Source: Pyrenophora tritici-repentis
Lineage: Eukaryota; Ascomycota; Dothideomycetes; Pleosporales; Pleosporaceae
Direction of reading: 5' to 3'
Assembly (NCBI RefSeq): GCF_003171515.1
Contig: NC_089390.1
Location: forward strand, 3,038,001-3,102,000
Length of the DNA stretch: 64,000 nucleotides
The notes under the pieces were generated by a model. That model saw only the letters and a program-made list of their open reading frames with translations. It made no database searches and was not told the origin of the DNA. Made by a program: the position numbers and the translations under genes. This document shows, one piece after another, positions 32,501 to 48,160 of the stretch. The stretch's first letter is position 1; each line of letters opens with the position of its first letter.

Positions 32501-33173
32501 TGTCCGCCGCTTAGCATTGGCCCCGTCCAGCGCTGCAGCAACCTCACACGCCCGCGTTGCTTTTACTGGGGATCGCCCGCACAGTAGCACCCATGTCGCC
32601 GCGAGAAGGCTTCCCAGGCCTCGTCCCCATGTCAGCGAAGCTTTTCGCGGCCTGAGTCGCCGCCCTTGTGGCATTGCGCCGTGAAATGAGCGTCCCTGGT
32701 CGCGCCTGCCTGTGTGTGCGCCCTCTTCCTGGTCGCGCGTCGCCTCGCGCGAAGAGCTGATCGCCGGGGCCCCTGCCATTGCACCGCGCTAGTGCCTTAG
32801 CGCGGACTGTACTTTCCCATCTCCACGCATGCAATTCTCAGTCCCTGATAGTGCCCTGATCCCGGGTACTCAAACCCTGTGCCTTGCCCTGCCTGTGCCT
32901 GCCCATTATAACTGTGATCAAGTCCCGCCCAACTGTCTGGATGCTCCAGTAGGACTCTCTCCCACATCACTTCACCACCACACCCACGCTTTCTCTCCCA
33001 AACCACTTGCCTCTGCTTCGTCGACACGTCACTACGCTACTCTCACCACAAATCGTGTCCAAATTACGCGTCAAAAGTCACCTTGCCGTCGCTACTAACC
33101 CAACCACTTCCTCACGTGCTTCGCATCGCCGCCTCCGCTGCAAATCTGGTCGCATTCTTTCTTTGGCACGTCT
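26508..33173. other. 6.7-kb gene-free stretch upstream of the C2H2 gene
   Basis: No coding frame here is convincing: the longest (for example 30139-30609 minus and 31079-31591 plus) have no recognisable domain and overlap others on both strands. No tRNA or 5S gene was recognised. A (TG)n tract lies at 32203-32272. The last 250 bp before the zinc-finger ATG are pyrimidine-rich (CT/CCAC runs), as is common in the 5' UTRs of well-expressed fungal genes. The block may hold a long regulatory region or non-coding transcripts, which cannot be told from sequence alone. Confidence 0.45.
32203..32272 (+). repeat. (TG)n microsatellite
   Basis: About 70 bp of TG dinucleotides with a few interruptions (TATG, GTTG, GCGT), roughly 0.9 kb upstream of the zinc-finger gene. 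Z-DNA-prone and likely length-polymorphic. Confidence 0.9.
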
Positions 33174-34106
33174 ATGCACAAAATGGACGCCTTGTCCGGC
33201 AAGAATTCGACAGGTCGCAGAGTGTCATTGCTAAACGACGGCCCGGCGCCTCCACCTCAACTTGTCCGACTCCCCTCCATTACTCCTTCTCTCCAGTCCC
33301 GGACCTCTAGCTACTCATCCTCACCTGCCGCCTCACCACCCACCCCTCGCCTTGTCCGCAGCGACTCGTCCGACTCAAACATGCAGACCCCCTCGCCCAT
33401 CACTCCAGACTTTGCCTTTGAGCAGGCCATGGACTCGCCCGTCTTTGCCCAGAACAACTTCTTCCCGCCCCTCCACCACCAAGTCCAGATGCCCTACCAC
33501 CCCCAGCATCACCAGCAGCAGCCCAGTTACTTCCGCCCCGACCACATGCAAGACCAGCAGCACCAGGAGCCCGCCGCCCTCAACACACGGCCCAAGAAGA
33601 ACAGCTACCCGTGCCCCATGGCCAAGACATACAATTGCCAGGACTACTTCACCACCTCAGGCCACGCTGCCCGCCACGCCAAGAAGCACACGGGTAAGAA
33701 GGATGCCTATTGTCCCGAGTGCAACAAGGCCTTCACCCGCAAAGACAACATGGAGCAGCACCGCCGCACACACCAGAGCGGTCGCAACGCTGCCAAGACC
33801 GGCGATCGCGACGTCAAAAAGGCCAAACACCAGGCTAAGCGGCCTAGGCCCGCCCCCCTCCAAACAGCCATGCCCTCTTTGTCCCAACTGTCCATGGTCG
33901 ACCCATCGCTACCGCACAGTCCCGCCGGCTCCTTAATGGCTCCTGCCGTTCAGCCGGCCGACTCATTCATCGACTTCACGCACCACAACCACCACCGCCC
34001 AACCTACCCCGACCCCACTCCTTACTCCTACAACCCTAGCTCTTATGGCCTCGATGCACTGGCAATAGCTGCGAGCGGTGAGAAGCGCAAGTTTGAGTCA
34101 CATTAA
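33174..34106 (+). CDS. C2H2 zinc-finger transcription factor
   Basis: A single-exon frame of 310 residues. An alternative start lies three codons later at 33183. Residues 1-140 are Ser/Pro/Gln/His-rich and disordered, with several SP/TP sites (SPITP, SPPTPRL). Two fingers follow. Finger 1 (about 147-172) has an unusual seven-residue gap between its cysteines (CPMAKTYNC) and then a normal X12-H-X3-H. Finger 2 (180-200, CPECNKAFTRKDNMEQHRRTH) has the standard C-X2-C-X12-H-X3-H. A basic cluster after the fingers (KKAKHQAKRPRP) fits a nuclear signal. The TTSGHAARHAKKHTGKK linker region recalls FlbC-type regulators of conidiation in Aspergillus, but this assignment is from memory and tentative. 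The gene stands alone in about 12 kb without other supported genes. Confidence 0.85.
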   Translation: MHKMDALSGKNSTGRRVSLLNDGPAPPPQLVRLPSITPSLQSRTSSYSSSPAASPPTPRLVRSDSSDSNMQTPSPITPDFAFEQAMDSPVFAQNNFFPPLHHQVQMPYHPQHHQQQPSYFRPDHMQDQQHQEPAALNTRPKKNSYPCPMAKTYNCQDYFTTSGHAARHAKKHTGKKDAYCPECNKAFTRKDNMEQHRRTHQSGRNAAKTGDRDVKKAKHQAKRPRPAPLQTAMPSLSQLSMVDPSLPHSPAGSLMAPAVQPADSFIDFTHHNHHRPTYPDPTPYSYNPSSYGLDALAIAASGEKRKFESH

Positions 34107-37100
34107 TTGCTTCTTCTCTTCTACAAGGTTCATTCCATCATTACACTTTGATCACTTTTTGGGTCTGCCACGTCAGGCCGGCCGCATTCTTACAGCGAGG
34201 CGCATATGGCTACGACCACGATCCAAACGAGTTCAAAAGTCCCTACGAACACAAGACGCATGCCGTCATGGCGACGAACGGATCTCGGCGTTTTTGAGCG
34301 GTGCACCTTTGCGCATACATTTCCTTTTTCACCTGTGCATATAATAAGGCCGTATTGCACCGGCCTCCTAGGCTGCGAGCACCGGCCCTTTGTTTTTCGC
34401 GCTCCACTGTGGTTCCAGTGCCAGCATCGCCACCGTCGGTCAGTATATGTGGAGGATTTTACAGCCATAGGGACTTGGGCTTGAACTGGCAACATGGATA
34501 CCCGCCCTTATACAAGGAGCAAACGTTTGATTTTCCTTAGCAACATTTCAGCGGTCAGGACATTGGGGATTTGGCTAGCCTATGGAACGGTTCCGCCATT
34601 CCTCACAAAAACAATGAAAACAAAATACATCAATGCTGGGCGCCCCTTATCGTGACCAAACAACCTTCACTGTCGCTGAAAATGCTTGCTCATCGGTGCG
34701 CCTATCTGTCCCCAACAGCATTTCTGCCCGCATGAAACTAGGTCAATCATGTCTTACAATCAGCCACCACAAGTCCCTTGTTCATGCAATGGTGACGACA
34801 ACAAACGGCCCTGAACCGTGGATCTGTGCCCCGCTGTCAGCCCATAGTTCATGCCGAAAGCTGAAGGCTGACTATTGCCCGTCCCCAACCAAGGTACGCG
34901 CTTACACTTTAGCCACGCAAGGTTCGTGATCCATCACTTGGAAACGTCCTCCATCTCGGTACTTCGGTCTTGAGCAAGTCGCCACCACGCTCTGCTCTGC
35001 CGCCTCTACCCACCAGCGTCGTCCGAATCCCTCGTCCATGTCTTCACAGCCTATGAATCTGGAAAAGCGTTACGTGTGAGATACACTAGTCGTTGAGACT
35101 TGCTCTCAAGACATTGCAGACCCTGCAGGAACCTTTCACGGTTAGACTCAAACCTTAAATATCAGCACAGATTTCACTCAGCTCGCGCGCCCCAAAACGG
35201 GTAGGATCCGCTTCCGGTTCTCGTCATTGGCTCGCGAATCGACGGAAGAAACTCTATCAAAACAACATATCGCTGTGCGGAGACTTTGCTCCCCAAACAC
35301 CATGCAGAGTCATTGCTTGGCTCATTGTACACTTGTTCGAATCGTCAGCAATCCGGTATTTCAGGCATGACTTTTGGAGTCTTGTTCCCGTTTTGGCAAT
35401 ACCCCGCATCCCTTTTGTCGTCGTAATTAAATCACCACTTTGTCATGGCTCGGCCCAATTTGCACTACTCAGCTTTCATCCACAGCTCCGTCTTACACGC
35501 ATACTCCGCATGCGATCATCATTCACATCATATTGGTTTTGACGGAGTTCCATGTTTTAGCTTGCGCAAGCGGCAGCATGCGGATGAGCGATCCACGTGT
35601 GTACCAAGGCGCATCCTCAACACCAAGCCTCTCGAACCAGGCTCCCAACGTCGATCACGATGTGGTTTGGGCCCAAGGTAAATCACGACACAGCCTCTGG
35701 GACCGGAAGTTGTACTACTCCCAAAGCTCCGCTATTGTCTGTGCCCTGCCGCGGCAGCGCGGGAACTTCTTCCACGATAAGGTTCTTGCCCTTACCTTCC
35801 AACACTACGGAAGTACGAGAACAACAAGGTTTGAATGTAAATACAAGATCGTCCATCCACCCGCAACTACATTGCCTCAACTGTGCATTGTCTAAACCAC
35901 CACGGCAACCTCCGCAGGTGCAACCTCACTTGATCTTCCTTCTTATCTCGCAATGTTCCATCTAGCAGTTATCGATCCGTCTTGTATCATACGATTCCCA
36001 CGTTCTCACTAACCACTGCAGTCTACAAGATCGCTACCATCTTTTCAACAGGCTATTCAATACACCCACATAGTACTCACGGCTTTTCACGGAGCACGAT
36101 ACGCCCCTGAACCAGCCCTGCGCCCATGTCTTGGTGAGTCCCCGCACAGCGTTGGGGTTGGTGCGAGGGGCTGGGCTAGGCGTGGACTGGGCTGCAGCGT
36201 GGTGGCCTGTCACGTCGTAAGACGTCGTTTATCTGCCTGTAGATCCCGAAATAAGTGAGACGGCATGGGCTGTAGGCGAACTGCGGGGAAGGCGTCGGGT
36301 CTTTGATGCTACGCAGGTGGTACAGCTTAAGCAGGTCGTTGTTCTACGGAGTGGTTGAGAACAACATGTGGATTAGTGTAGCCGGCTCCCCGGTTCGTGG
36401 TCAGTGAGGAGAATGTCGTTGGGATGGGCTTGCAGATTATGGGCAGAAGTTGCAAAACATTGGCTTCGCCCTGAAAACTTTGAGGTTTAGCCAAGCAAAG
36501 AACATCAGCAAAAGCGCCTATACTAACCTTTTTCTGGAAATTGGAAGAAGTGGTACGTTTGCCGCCGTCCTCGTCCTTACTGCTTACTCCCACACAAGGC
36601 ATCCAGATTGGTGACACAAACCAGGTTACTTAGCTTCGATGGTTGCACAAGATACGCCATGTGCCCACATCGTACCAGAGTGCGGGTGTGGATAAAAGGT
36701 ACTACGTTATGCTGTCTCACGACAACGAAAATGATTTGCTCAACATGATCCTTACAAACCACGCACTACGGTAGAGCAATAGGAAATGACAGAAAACTTA
36801 CTTTTCGAACCGATAAACGAAGCTCATGGTAGTACTGTGCACGCAAAGCACGGCAGATGCATGCGGGGGACCTTTTGATCACGGTTTAACCTCAACCTTG
36901 AGCCGAGAGTATGCTGCTGATGCCGTACTACGCGTCAAATTGACGCGGGCCGCAGAATTGGCGAGCGAGCGAAAGTAGGCAACGACAGCCAAGATGGGGC
37001 AGCACATATACACGCACGCACGCACACACACACATACACGCGCACACACACATATACGCACACCCCTTTTTCCATTCCAGAAATGGGAACATGAGTATAC

Positions 37101-38575
37101 ACCGATATTTCGAGTAAACCAACAGTCCGTTCTAACTCCAGAGCAAGAGATCTCGATCGAACAAGATCTCGATCAACTCAAAACAAAAAAGCATCCTTAA
37201 CATCAACACCAGCAGCACCAACAACAACACCAACACCATTCTTCACCGCATCTTCGTTCCCTCTGCACCCCCTGACTTCCCAAGTTCTACAAACTCCCCA
37301 AGTCTCCTCCCAAATTGTACCTCCTCTCCTTATGCAAAAAATATAGACCCCTACATCTCAACACATGACATCCCCCGAATCTCTAATCTCCGGTTCTAGA
37401 CCAACCAAAAGACTGACCTGCGAACCCGTAACTAAACGATTCCAAGCCACAGCCTACATCTCTGACTGCCGTGTCCCCACATACACACATACTCGCCCCC
37501 CGAAAAAAAAAGCCGCTCTCCCGTCTACCTAATCTTCCACATGCACAGCACCACGCTGGTGGCGTTTTTTTGGTGTTTGTGGCGTTCTTGTTTGCTTTTT
37601 ATTAAACGGGCGAGAGAGGCAGACACACTCTACCGGGTTAGTCGTTCGTTCAGATCTAAATGGCGGCTGTGGTACTGTGGCTGATACGTGGGTTTATGCG
37701 TGGTGTGGAGAGGGTGGGAGAAGCAAGCTACGTGGATGTGAGGTTCGTAGCTTGTAGAGTTTGTATCTATAATATCGCTTGATATATCTTTGTGGTGTGA
37801 GGGCTGTGGGCTTGGGGATAGAATTGGGTGAGATGTCGTTGGGACATGCGTGTTCAATAAAGCGAAAGCACCCAAACAAGGGAATTGGGTATGATAATTG
37901 GCCATTGCCGACAGACAGCTCCAAAGGTGCTTGCTCGTGAAGATCCATGGTTACTAGTGTTGAGATACTCATCACATGGGCGAAAAATAAAGTTTCGCTC
38001 AAAACGTCGTAGAACTTTGAACCCCCAAAAGATACTTGTAGTTCCCTTTGAAAGAAAAATTTACCAGGTCAAATAAACCGTGGAGCTGAAAAGTTGACAG
38101 GTGTAACTAGCTAGTATACGCCCCTTGCTGACCGGTTATCGTCTCATGCGACACTTTCTCCTTTGCCCTGCATCACATGCTGTGAAACCTTCGCTTCCGA
38201 TTCGCACAATACCCTTTTTGAACATCAGCGCGTATATTTTGCCGTTGTGACCAAGACAATTAGACAATGCAGGGGCATAATGGGGCCATGCTTGATAGCT
38301 GAGCTAGGCCAGCTGAACACAAGACGGAATCCTGCCGTCTGACCTGGACGAAAAGCTGATTCAAAGGGGTGGAGTGCGCACATTGCGCAACAAATGTCGA
38401 CGCGAGATGATGGCACAGCGTCTCGCTGCGGCCCGTCGTTCTGCACGTCGCCCGTAACTTCCTCAACACATGTGTCTTGGTCGCCTTGCATGTAAACAGG
38501 TGCATCGCTCTAGACATGGGGAGGCGAGATTGTACTTCGCATTGTGTGAGTCGGTTATCCACATCAAATGGCCTT
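34107..38575. other. 4.5-kb gene-free stretch downstream of the C2H2 gene
   Basis: Only short unsupported frames. On the minus strand a possible tiny first exon (ATG at 36827 followed by a GTAAGT donor at 36803) suggests a small spliced gene towards 36330, but I could not assemble a coherent product. A (CA)n tract lies at about 37003-37063. The rest shows nothing recognisable. Confidence 0.4.
37003..37063 (+). repeat. (CA)n microsatellite
   Basis: About 60 bp of CA dinucleotides interrupted by TA, GC and CG steps (ACACACGC, ACATATAC). Probably length-variable. Confidence 0.85.
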
Positions 38576-39892
38576 TCATGTGAATTTTGCCATGTTGACA
38601 TATCGCGCAAAGCTGTGGTCTTCGCCTTGGTCAAGACCACGCTCCTGGACGGCTTGCCGGTAGCGCTCCTTGATGCCAGTCTCTGGGTTATCCGGGTCCA
38701 TTTCGTCCTCGTAATCCATATCTTCGTCCATCATACCAGCTTCATCAGAGTTTTCCGCGTCACTAACCGTCTCTGGCTCTTCCTTTCGGGGCTTTGGTTT
38801 TGGCTTTGTTCCTGCACCACCCACCTTCATATCTCTCATCATCTTGTCCAATTCTCGCTGACGCGTCTCCTTCTTCTCTTGCTCCCTCTCTGCCTTGCGT
38901 CTCTCAAGCTCTGGTTTATAGTCTCGCTCAAATTCCTCCTTCTTTTCTTGCACGCCCTTGAAGAACTCGTCCATGCCATCACCCGTCATCGCACTAACAC
39001 CCACCACGCTGAGATGCTTGTAGAACTCCTCGAGCACAAGTGACATGCTGTTCAGTAGACTGCCCATGTATCCACTTCCTCCAACCGAATCTTCCCCGCC
39101 GTTTTCTTCCTCGTTTCGTAGGGCGGATTGGAATGCCTCGAAGTCGGTCATCCAGTCTTTTGCAAACTGGGCGTCTTGCGCGTCTGTTTTGTTGAAAACA
39201 AGAATCATGGGCAATTTTGTCTTGTAGAGGATCGAGCAAGCGTAGAGCATGTTTGACATGAATGTGCTGGTGCTAGTAGTGCGTGGTGTGTCGATGATGT
39301 ACGCGATGACCGTGGGGAATGTACTGGCTAAGCTAGAAAGCAGAATCTCCCCACTTGCTGACCAGACAAAGACCTCAATCTGACCCGGGGTATCCACCAA
39401 TATGTGTTTGACCTGCGGTTGTTGCGCCGGCGCTGCCTGCTTCTCCTTCCCACCGCTCGTCATGAACTCGACTGTCGACTGTTCCTGCTCCGGTTTGGGA
39501 GCGGGCGGCTGTGTTCGCTTCTCCAGTAAGCCGATGACCTGATCGATCTTTGTACTGAATAGGTTCAAGCTAGTCAGGATGCCGCCGTTCGGCCCTAAGT
39601 TGAACTGCTTCATAACCTCCTTGTAGTTAACGCTATCGCGGATATCGATGTTGGGTGTGAAGGGAACATGGTGGACGGCAGGATCGAGGTTGATGATGTA
39701 CGGCGGTGATGGAGACGTCTTTGACACGGACGGTTCGCTCTGAGTGGGGTTTGGGTGCGTATAGAGATGCGAGACGAGGCGCTGCATGAATGTTGTCTTT
39801 CCACTACCAGCCATGCCCACACATACTATTGAAACGGGGAGATTTGAGCTTGTAGTGGGGGCAGAGCCCTCGGGAGCCATTGCCGTGGACAT
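38576..39892 (-). CDS. GPN1: GPN-loop GTPase 1 (Npa3/XAB1)
   Basis: A single-exon frame of 438 residues. The G1 P-loop is GMAGSGKTT (26-34). The family-defining Gly-Pro-Asn loop is GPNGG at 100-104, G3 is DTPGQ (167-171) and G4 is NKTD (234-237). An insertion of about 30 residues (Pro/Glu/Gln-rich, about 127-157) lies between the GPN loop and G3. The C-terminal 110 residues form a charged coiled coil ([19 protein letters not shown]) and an acidic Asp/Glu/Met region. GPN1 dimerises with GPN3 and is required for assembly and nuclear import of RNA polymerase II. It shuttles between cytoplasm and nucleus. It is transcribed divergently from CWF19 across a 338-bp gap. Confidence 0.95.
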   Translation of the reverse strand: MSTAMAPEGSAPTTSSNLPVSIVCVGMAGSGKTTFMQRLVSHLYTHPNPTQSEPSVSKTSPSPPYIINLDPAVHHVPFTPNIDIRDSVNYKEVMKQFNLGPNGGILTSLNLFSTKIDQVIGLLEKRTQPPAPKPEQEQSTVEFMTSGGKEKQAAPAQQPQVKHILVDTPGQIEVFVWSASGEILLSSLASTFPTVIAYIIDTPRTTSTSTFMSNMLYACSILYKTKLPMILVFNKTDAQDAQFAKDWMTDFEAFQSALRNEEENGGEDSVGGSGYMGSLLNSMSLVLEEFYKHLSVVGVSAMTGDGMDEFFKGVQEKKEEFERDYKPELERRKAEREQEKKETRQRELDKMMRDMKVGGAGTKPKPKPRKEEPETVSDAENSDEAGMMDEDMDYEDEMDPDNPETGIKERYRQAVQERGLDQGEDHSFARYVNMAKFT

Positions 39893-40230
39893 GACGGAGG
39901 TCGTGCGCGAGTTTGGGGGGAAATAGCGAGGAGACGCTGGCGCTTTATAGATAGCAACCGAGTTGGAGGAAATTTGGAGGCTCGAGATGCCTATGATATA
40001 GAGGTAAAGAGCGCAAAGGTAGTCTGTAGTGAGCGTCGAGTAAAGGCGTGTTCAATGCTGTGAGGAATGAACTCCAAACGTCCCAGAAATTCTTAGGCGG
40101 GGCTGACGCGCTAGCGGTCGGCCGCGGTGATGTCAGGCCCAAGCGCCGACGACATGTCCAAACTTTGACTGCGCGCTCTTTAGCTGCCTGAAACACCGTC
40201 AACACTGATTGACGTATCCTCAACACGAAA
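39893..40230. promoter_or_regulatory. bidirectional GPN1/CWF19 promoter region
   Basis: 338 bp between two divergent start codons, GC-rich in the middle (GCGGTCGGCCGCGG). It must contain both promoters. No specific factor site is claimed. Confidence 0.5.
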
Positions 40231-42387
40231 ATGGGTCTGGAAGACTTTGAAAAAGAACTTGCGCAGAGCAAAAAGAAAGAAGACAAGAAGAAGCGCGATC
40301 GAAGTAGAAGTCGCGACAGACATAGTCGCAAGCACCGTTCCTCGCGCCATCACGACGACGACGAGCGAGACGAGCGCCACCGTCACAAGCGATCGCGACA
40401 CCATCGAGAGACATCAGAGGAGCGCGCGCGAAGAAAGAGGAAAGAAAGGGAGGACAAGGATGATCGTTCACGCCGGAAGCACAAGGAGCCGGCCTCTAGC
40501 GACGATGAGGACCGATTGACGCGAAAACGCAAGTCGCGACACTACGACGAGGACGAGTCTTCTGGCGACGAAATACCAAAAGAGAAGGACTACGCGCCAC
40601 CAGACGATGACATACTGGACCAACAACTCGAGGAGGCAGCCGACGCTGACCTGCAACGCGACGATTGGATGAAGGCGCCCTCGTCCATGGACATCGACTA
40701 TGTGCAGCGGAAGAAGCGAGAGGAGAAGACTACATATGTCAGGGAATCGACCCAGCCTCAATCAGCACTCAAGATCCACAAAGCCGAGCTGAATCATCAT
40801 TTGGCCGACTCGAAGAACGAACAAGAGACTGTGGCAGACGAGCCGACGCAGAGAGAAGTGAACTATACCTTCGGCGACACCGGAGCACAATGGCGAATGA
40901 CCAAACTCAGGGGCATATACCGGAACGCCGAGGAGTCTGGAAAAAGCGTCGAGGAGATAGCCATGGAAAAATACGGTGACCTCCGCGACTTTGACGAAGC
41001 ACGCGAAGAAGAGATTGAGCTTGATCGCAGAAAGATGTACGGAAAAGACTACGTGGGCAAAGAGAAGCCATCGGGCGAGCTGTATGAGGAGCGTAGACTC
41101 GCTGCAGACATCCACCGCCCATCTCGCACGTCACACGAGCCCGACGAGCTACCCCAAGGCGAGGTCGTCTCAGATCCCCAGCCCGTCACAAACACCGGCA
41201 TGCTCAGCCAGACCGAACTCAACAGGCTGAAAGCCCAGATGATGAAGGCCAAGATGAAGAAAGCTCCCAACGCTGCTCAGCTGGAAGCCGAATACAACGC
41301 CGCCCTAGCCAACTCATCTAGCTCGAAAGACCGCGACGTCGTCATCCTAAACGCTATGGATAACCGTATGCTAGCTGGCGGCCGCCAAGGTGAAGTCACC
41401 GCCCTCACAAACAAGCGCGGCACAGAGCGCGGCCTCGTCAAAGAAAACGACGACATGTCCATCGACGACATGGTCCGTCAGGAACGTCGCACCAAAGGCC
41501 AAGCTGGCGGCGAAGGCGCCCTGCTCGCCTCCAAAATCGCAAAAGACGCCAAATTCGACAACTCGCTCGACTACATCGACGATAACGCCTCCAAACTCGC
41601 CGCCCGCGCCCCCAAATCATCAATCAACCTCCGCAACGCCGCAATCCAAGACTACACCAAAATGAACCGCATCCTCGATTCCTGTCCCCTGTGCCACCAT
41701 GAAGACAAATCCCCCCCGCAGCCCCCTGTTGCTCCCATCGTTTCCCTCGCAACACGCATCTTCCTCACACTCCCCACTGAACCTGAAATCAGCACTGGCG
41801 GCGCCGTCATAGTGCCCATCCAACACCGGACCAATCTCGTCGAATGCGACGACGACGAGTGGGAGGAAATCCGCAACTTCATGAAGTCCCTCACTCGCAT
41901 GTACCACGACCAGGGCCGCGACGTCGTTTTCTACGAAAATGCGGCGTTTCCCGGACGCAAGGGACATGCAGCTATGAACGTGGTGCCTATCCCGTTTGAA
42001 CTGGGTGATACTGCCCCCGCGTTCTTCAAGGAAGCTATTCTCGAATCCGCAGGCGATTGGACGCAGCATAAACCTATTATTGATACTGCAAAGGCGTCGA
42101 GGAATGGGCTGGGTAAACAGGCATTCCGCCGTAGTTTGGCAAAGGAGATGCCGTATTTTCATGTGTGGTTTGAGCTGGATGGTGGGTTGGGGCATGTGGT
42201 TGAGGATGGGCGCGCATGGCCGAGGGGCGATTTGTTCGCCAGGGAGGTTCTGGGTGGTATGTTGGATGTGGGTGTTGAGGTTGTGAAGAGACAGGGACGA
42301 TGGAATAAAGGAGATCGGAGAGTTGAAGGATGGAGAAAGGGATGGAGAAAGTTTGATTGGACGAGGGTGCTGACTGAAGGACAATAG
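40231..42387 (+). CDS. CWF19: CWF19-like pre-mRNA splicing / intron-lariat turnover factor
   Basis: A single-exon frame of 718 residues. Residues 1-130 are an Arg/Ser/Lys/His/Asp-rich RS-like domain (for example KKRDRSRSRDRHSRKHR), typical of splicing proteins. The middle (about 150-470) is charged and helical. The C-terminal third carries the CwfJ_C_1 domain, starting near LDSCPLCHHED with its CPLC cysteine pair, with HIT-like features and the segments GGAVIVPIQHRTNLVECDDD and PFELGDTAPAFFKEAI. The CwfJ_C_2 domain follows, with PYFHVWFELDGGLGHVVED. The RS domain and length point to the Cwf19/CWF19L2 branch rather than the shorter Drn1/CWF19L1. These proteins join the late spliceosome or intron-lariat complex and help lariat debranching and turnover in the nucleus. 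Confidence 0.93.
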   Translation: MGLEDFEKELAQSKKKEDKKKRDRSRSRDRHSRKHRSSRHHDDDERDERHRHKRSRHHRETSEERARRKRKEREDKDDRSRRKHKEPASSDDEDRLTRKRKSRHYDEDESSGDEIPKEKDYAPPDDDILDQQLEEAADADLQRDDWMKAPSSMDIDYVQRKKREEKTTYVRESTQPQSALKIHKAELNHHLADSKNEQETVADEPTQREVNYTFGDTGAQWRMTKLRGIYRNAEESGKSVEEIAMEKYGDLRDFDEAREEEIELDRRKMYGKDYVGKEKPSGELYEERRLAADIHRPSRTSHEPDELPQGEVVSDPQPVTNTGMLSQTELNRLKAQMMKAKMKKAPNAAQLEAEYNAALANSSSSKDRDVVILNAMDNRMLAGGRQGEVTALTNKRGTERGLVKENDDMSIDDMVRQERRTKGQAGGEGALLASKIAKDAKFDNSLDYIDDNASKLAARAPKSSINLRNAAIQDYTKMNRILDSCPLCHHEDKSPPQPPVAPIVSLATRIFLTLPTEPEISTGGAVIVPIQHRTNLVECDDDEWEEIRNFMKSLTRMYHDQGRDVVFYENAAFPGRKGHAAMNVVPIPFELGDTAPAFFKEAILESAGDWTQHKPIIDTAKASRNGLGKQAFRRSLAKEMPYFHVWFELDGGLGHVVEDGRAWPRGDLFAREVLGGMLDVGVEVVKRQGRWNKGDRRVEGWRKGWRKFDWTRVLTEGQ

Positions 42388-42862
42388 GCGGATATAGTCT
42401 TTGAAATGACGCTGGAGCCCATTGTATTACAGGCGATTAGTGGCAATTGCGTCCAAGGAGTGTTGTTTCGTCTATTACTGTATGTGGAAAATGTCCATGG
42501 AGAATCATTGCTCTGCTTCCTTACTGAAAACTTGCCAAACATGACTTCACCTACTGCCACGACCATTACAAATCCTTTTTGTGTCAAATCTATCCACACG
42601 TAGTTGATACCCAGCTTTCTTCGACTCAACGTATTAAATAGCACTTCCTCAACGCGCAACACATCCCCGTATCTCTTCCTTGCCACCACCAACACCACCA
42701 TCGTCGTACGGATCAGCTGTCAACCAGACACTGTTTCCACGCCGATGTCTTTGTACTGGTGCCCACCACTCATCGCCAGGCGCTTGTCAAGGACGCTAAC
42801 ACAAAAGCAAACGGCGACACTTTTCCTAAACAAAAGCCCAGGGTATCAGAAGGAAGGCAAGC
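42388..42862. other. convergent 3' intergenic region CWF19/PKC1
   Basis: CWF19 (+) and PKC1 (-) end 475 bp apart and face each other. Only short frames occur here. It should hold both 3' UTRs. Confidence 0.45.
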
Positions 42863-46705
<3,843 letters not shown>

Positions 46706-48160
46706 TGCGACGGACGTCTATGGGGACTCGGCGAAGAAGGCGTGGGGACGATTCTTCGCCGATGGAGGTGACGGCGTGATTTACGTGCCTGGCGTTCGCA
46801 GGGCTTGAAGGGTGCGTCGACGCTCAGGAAGGCGCCGGACTTGCGGGCTGCTTCTGCGCGCAAGAAAAAGCCGCTCTGACGCGTCGTCGGCGTGCGATGG
46901 GGCGCGTATGCAGTGAAGACCTGTGACAAGGGCAGAGGCGTATTGTGGTGATGTCGTCGGGCGAACAGCGATTTAGCTCACGCATAAGGCGGCTTAGCGG
47001 TGCCCCACTTTCCCCCTCTTCGTGGAGTGGCGTCGGAAGAGGTTAGAGTGCCGCTGTCTTTGACAAGCCGCAGAGGTGCTTGGGTTTGGCTTCGTTGGGC
47101 CGAAGTCTGAGACAAGAGAAGTTATGACGACGCGACTGTCTGGGTGCTGGTCGATTATTAGTGGGGGACAGACGACAACGGGCGGCATGGCGGGGTGAAC
47201 ACACAACATTCGGCTCACTGTCTCACACCTATGGCGCATACATGCTATAGCTGCGCCGGCGCACATATCAAGCCATAGACATGTAGTATATCGCGCTCAA
47301 ATCGCCCGATTGTTACTGCTGTTTCTAATCGGACTGTTATCTTTGTTGACAGCAGGACCGCATAATTTTGGCCTGATTGGGCATCGATCATGGACCACCA
47401 TGTGCAACATGATCTGATTACGCGCGCCTTGTTTTCACTTGCACTTTCTTGCATCACGCTTTGTACCACCATATGAAACCGCAATCACACTATCCGTACA
47501 CTCTTGCATGTTGAGCATTGATGTCGACGGCCTTTTGTTTTCTCCATGGAATGCACTCATGTATGGCATCAGAAAGCTCGCGCCAAGGAGCACGCACACG
47601 CGTCTTCTTACCTGAAATAGTAGCATCATAGGAGCCTGTCTTCTGCCTATCCTTGCTCTTTCGATTCGAGCTGCGACTTACTCGGAAACTCTATCAATCT
47701 TACTCTTCGTGTTGTTGTCGGATAAATGTCGTCCAAGCCTGCAGAACAAGGTATGTGGCTAGTGTGTTGTGGCGGTGCAATGGCAGTCATATCCAATCGG
47801 GGCGCATCTCGTCCGTATCCTGACTTCTTGTCAGCCACAGGCTTGGGGACCACCGGATATTTACCAGTTCCAGTCAAGATTGTCACATTACTTGATCTCA
47901 TTCATGAGCCCTTACTACCTATCGTTCCAGAGCTTGGAGTAACAGTCATGTATAAGTCCGGATGCGCAGAGTTTTAGTTTGGGAGTCCCGCTATCCACAT
48001 AAGGTTACACCTGGGCAGCCCGCAATATTATAGGTCTCTGGTCCACGCAGAAATACACGGATATTACTGGACAGATGTTGATCGTTGGGGCTGCAACCGT
48101 AGAACGTAAGATAGCGTACCGGCTTAACGTCAAGCTAAACCTCGGGTCGCGCTAGATCAC
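46706..48160. other. intergenic upstream of PKC1, no gene seen
   Basis: About 1.45 kb holding the PKC1 promoter and 5' UTR at its left end. Short open frames at 46994-47266, 47647-47901 and 47726-47977 have no recognisable content. Confidence 0.45.

Noticed and set aside
36120..36200. ATG followed at once by a GTGAGT donor on the plus strand
   Set aside because: Joining it to the nearest acceptor gives an immediate stop codon, so no reading could be supported.
32203..37063. TG tract at 32.2 kb and CA tract at 37.0 kb as arms of an inverted repeat
   Set aside because: They are simple dinucleotide runs with different interruptions and unrelated flanks, so no shared origin is indicated.
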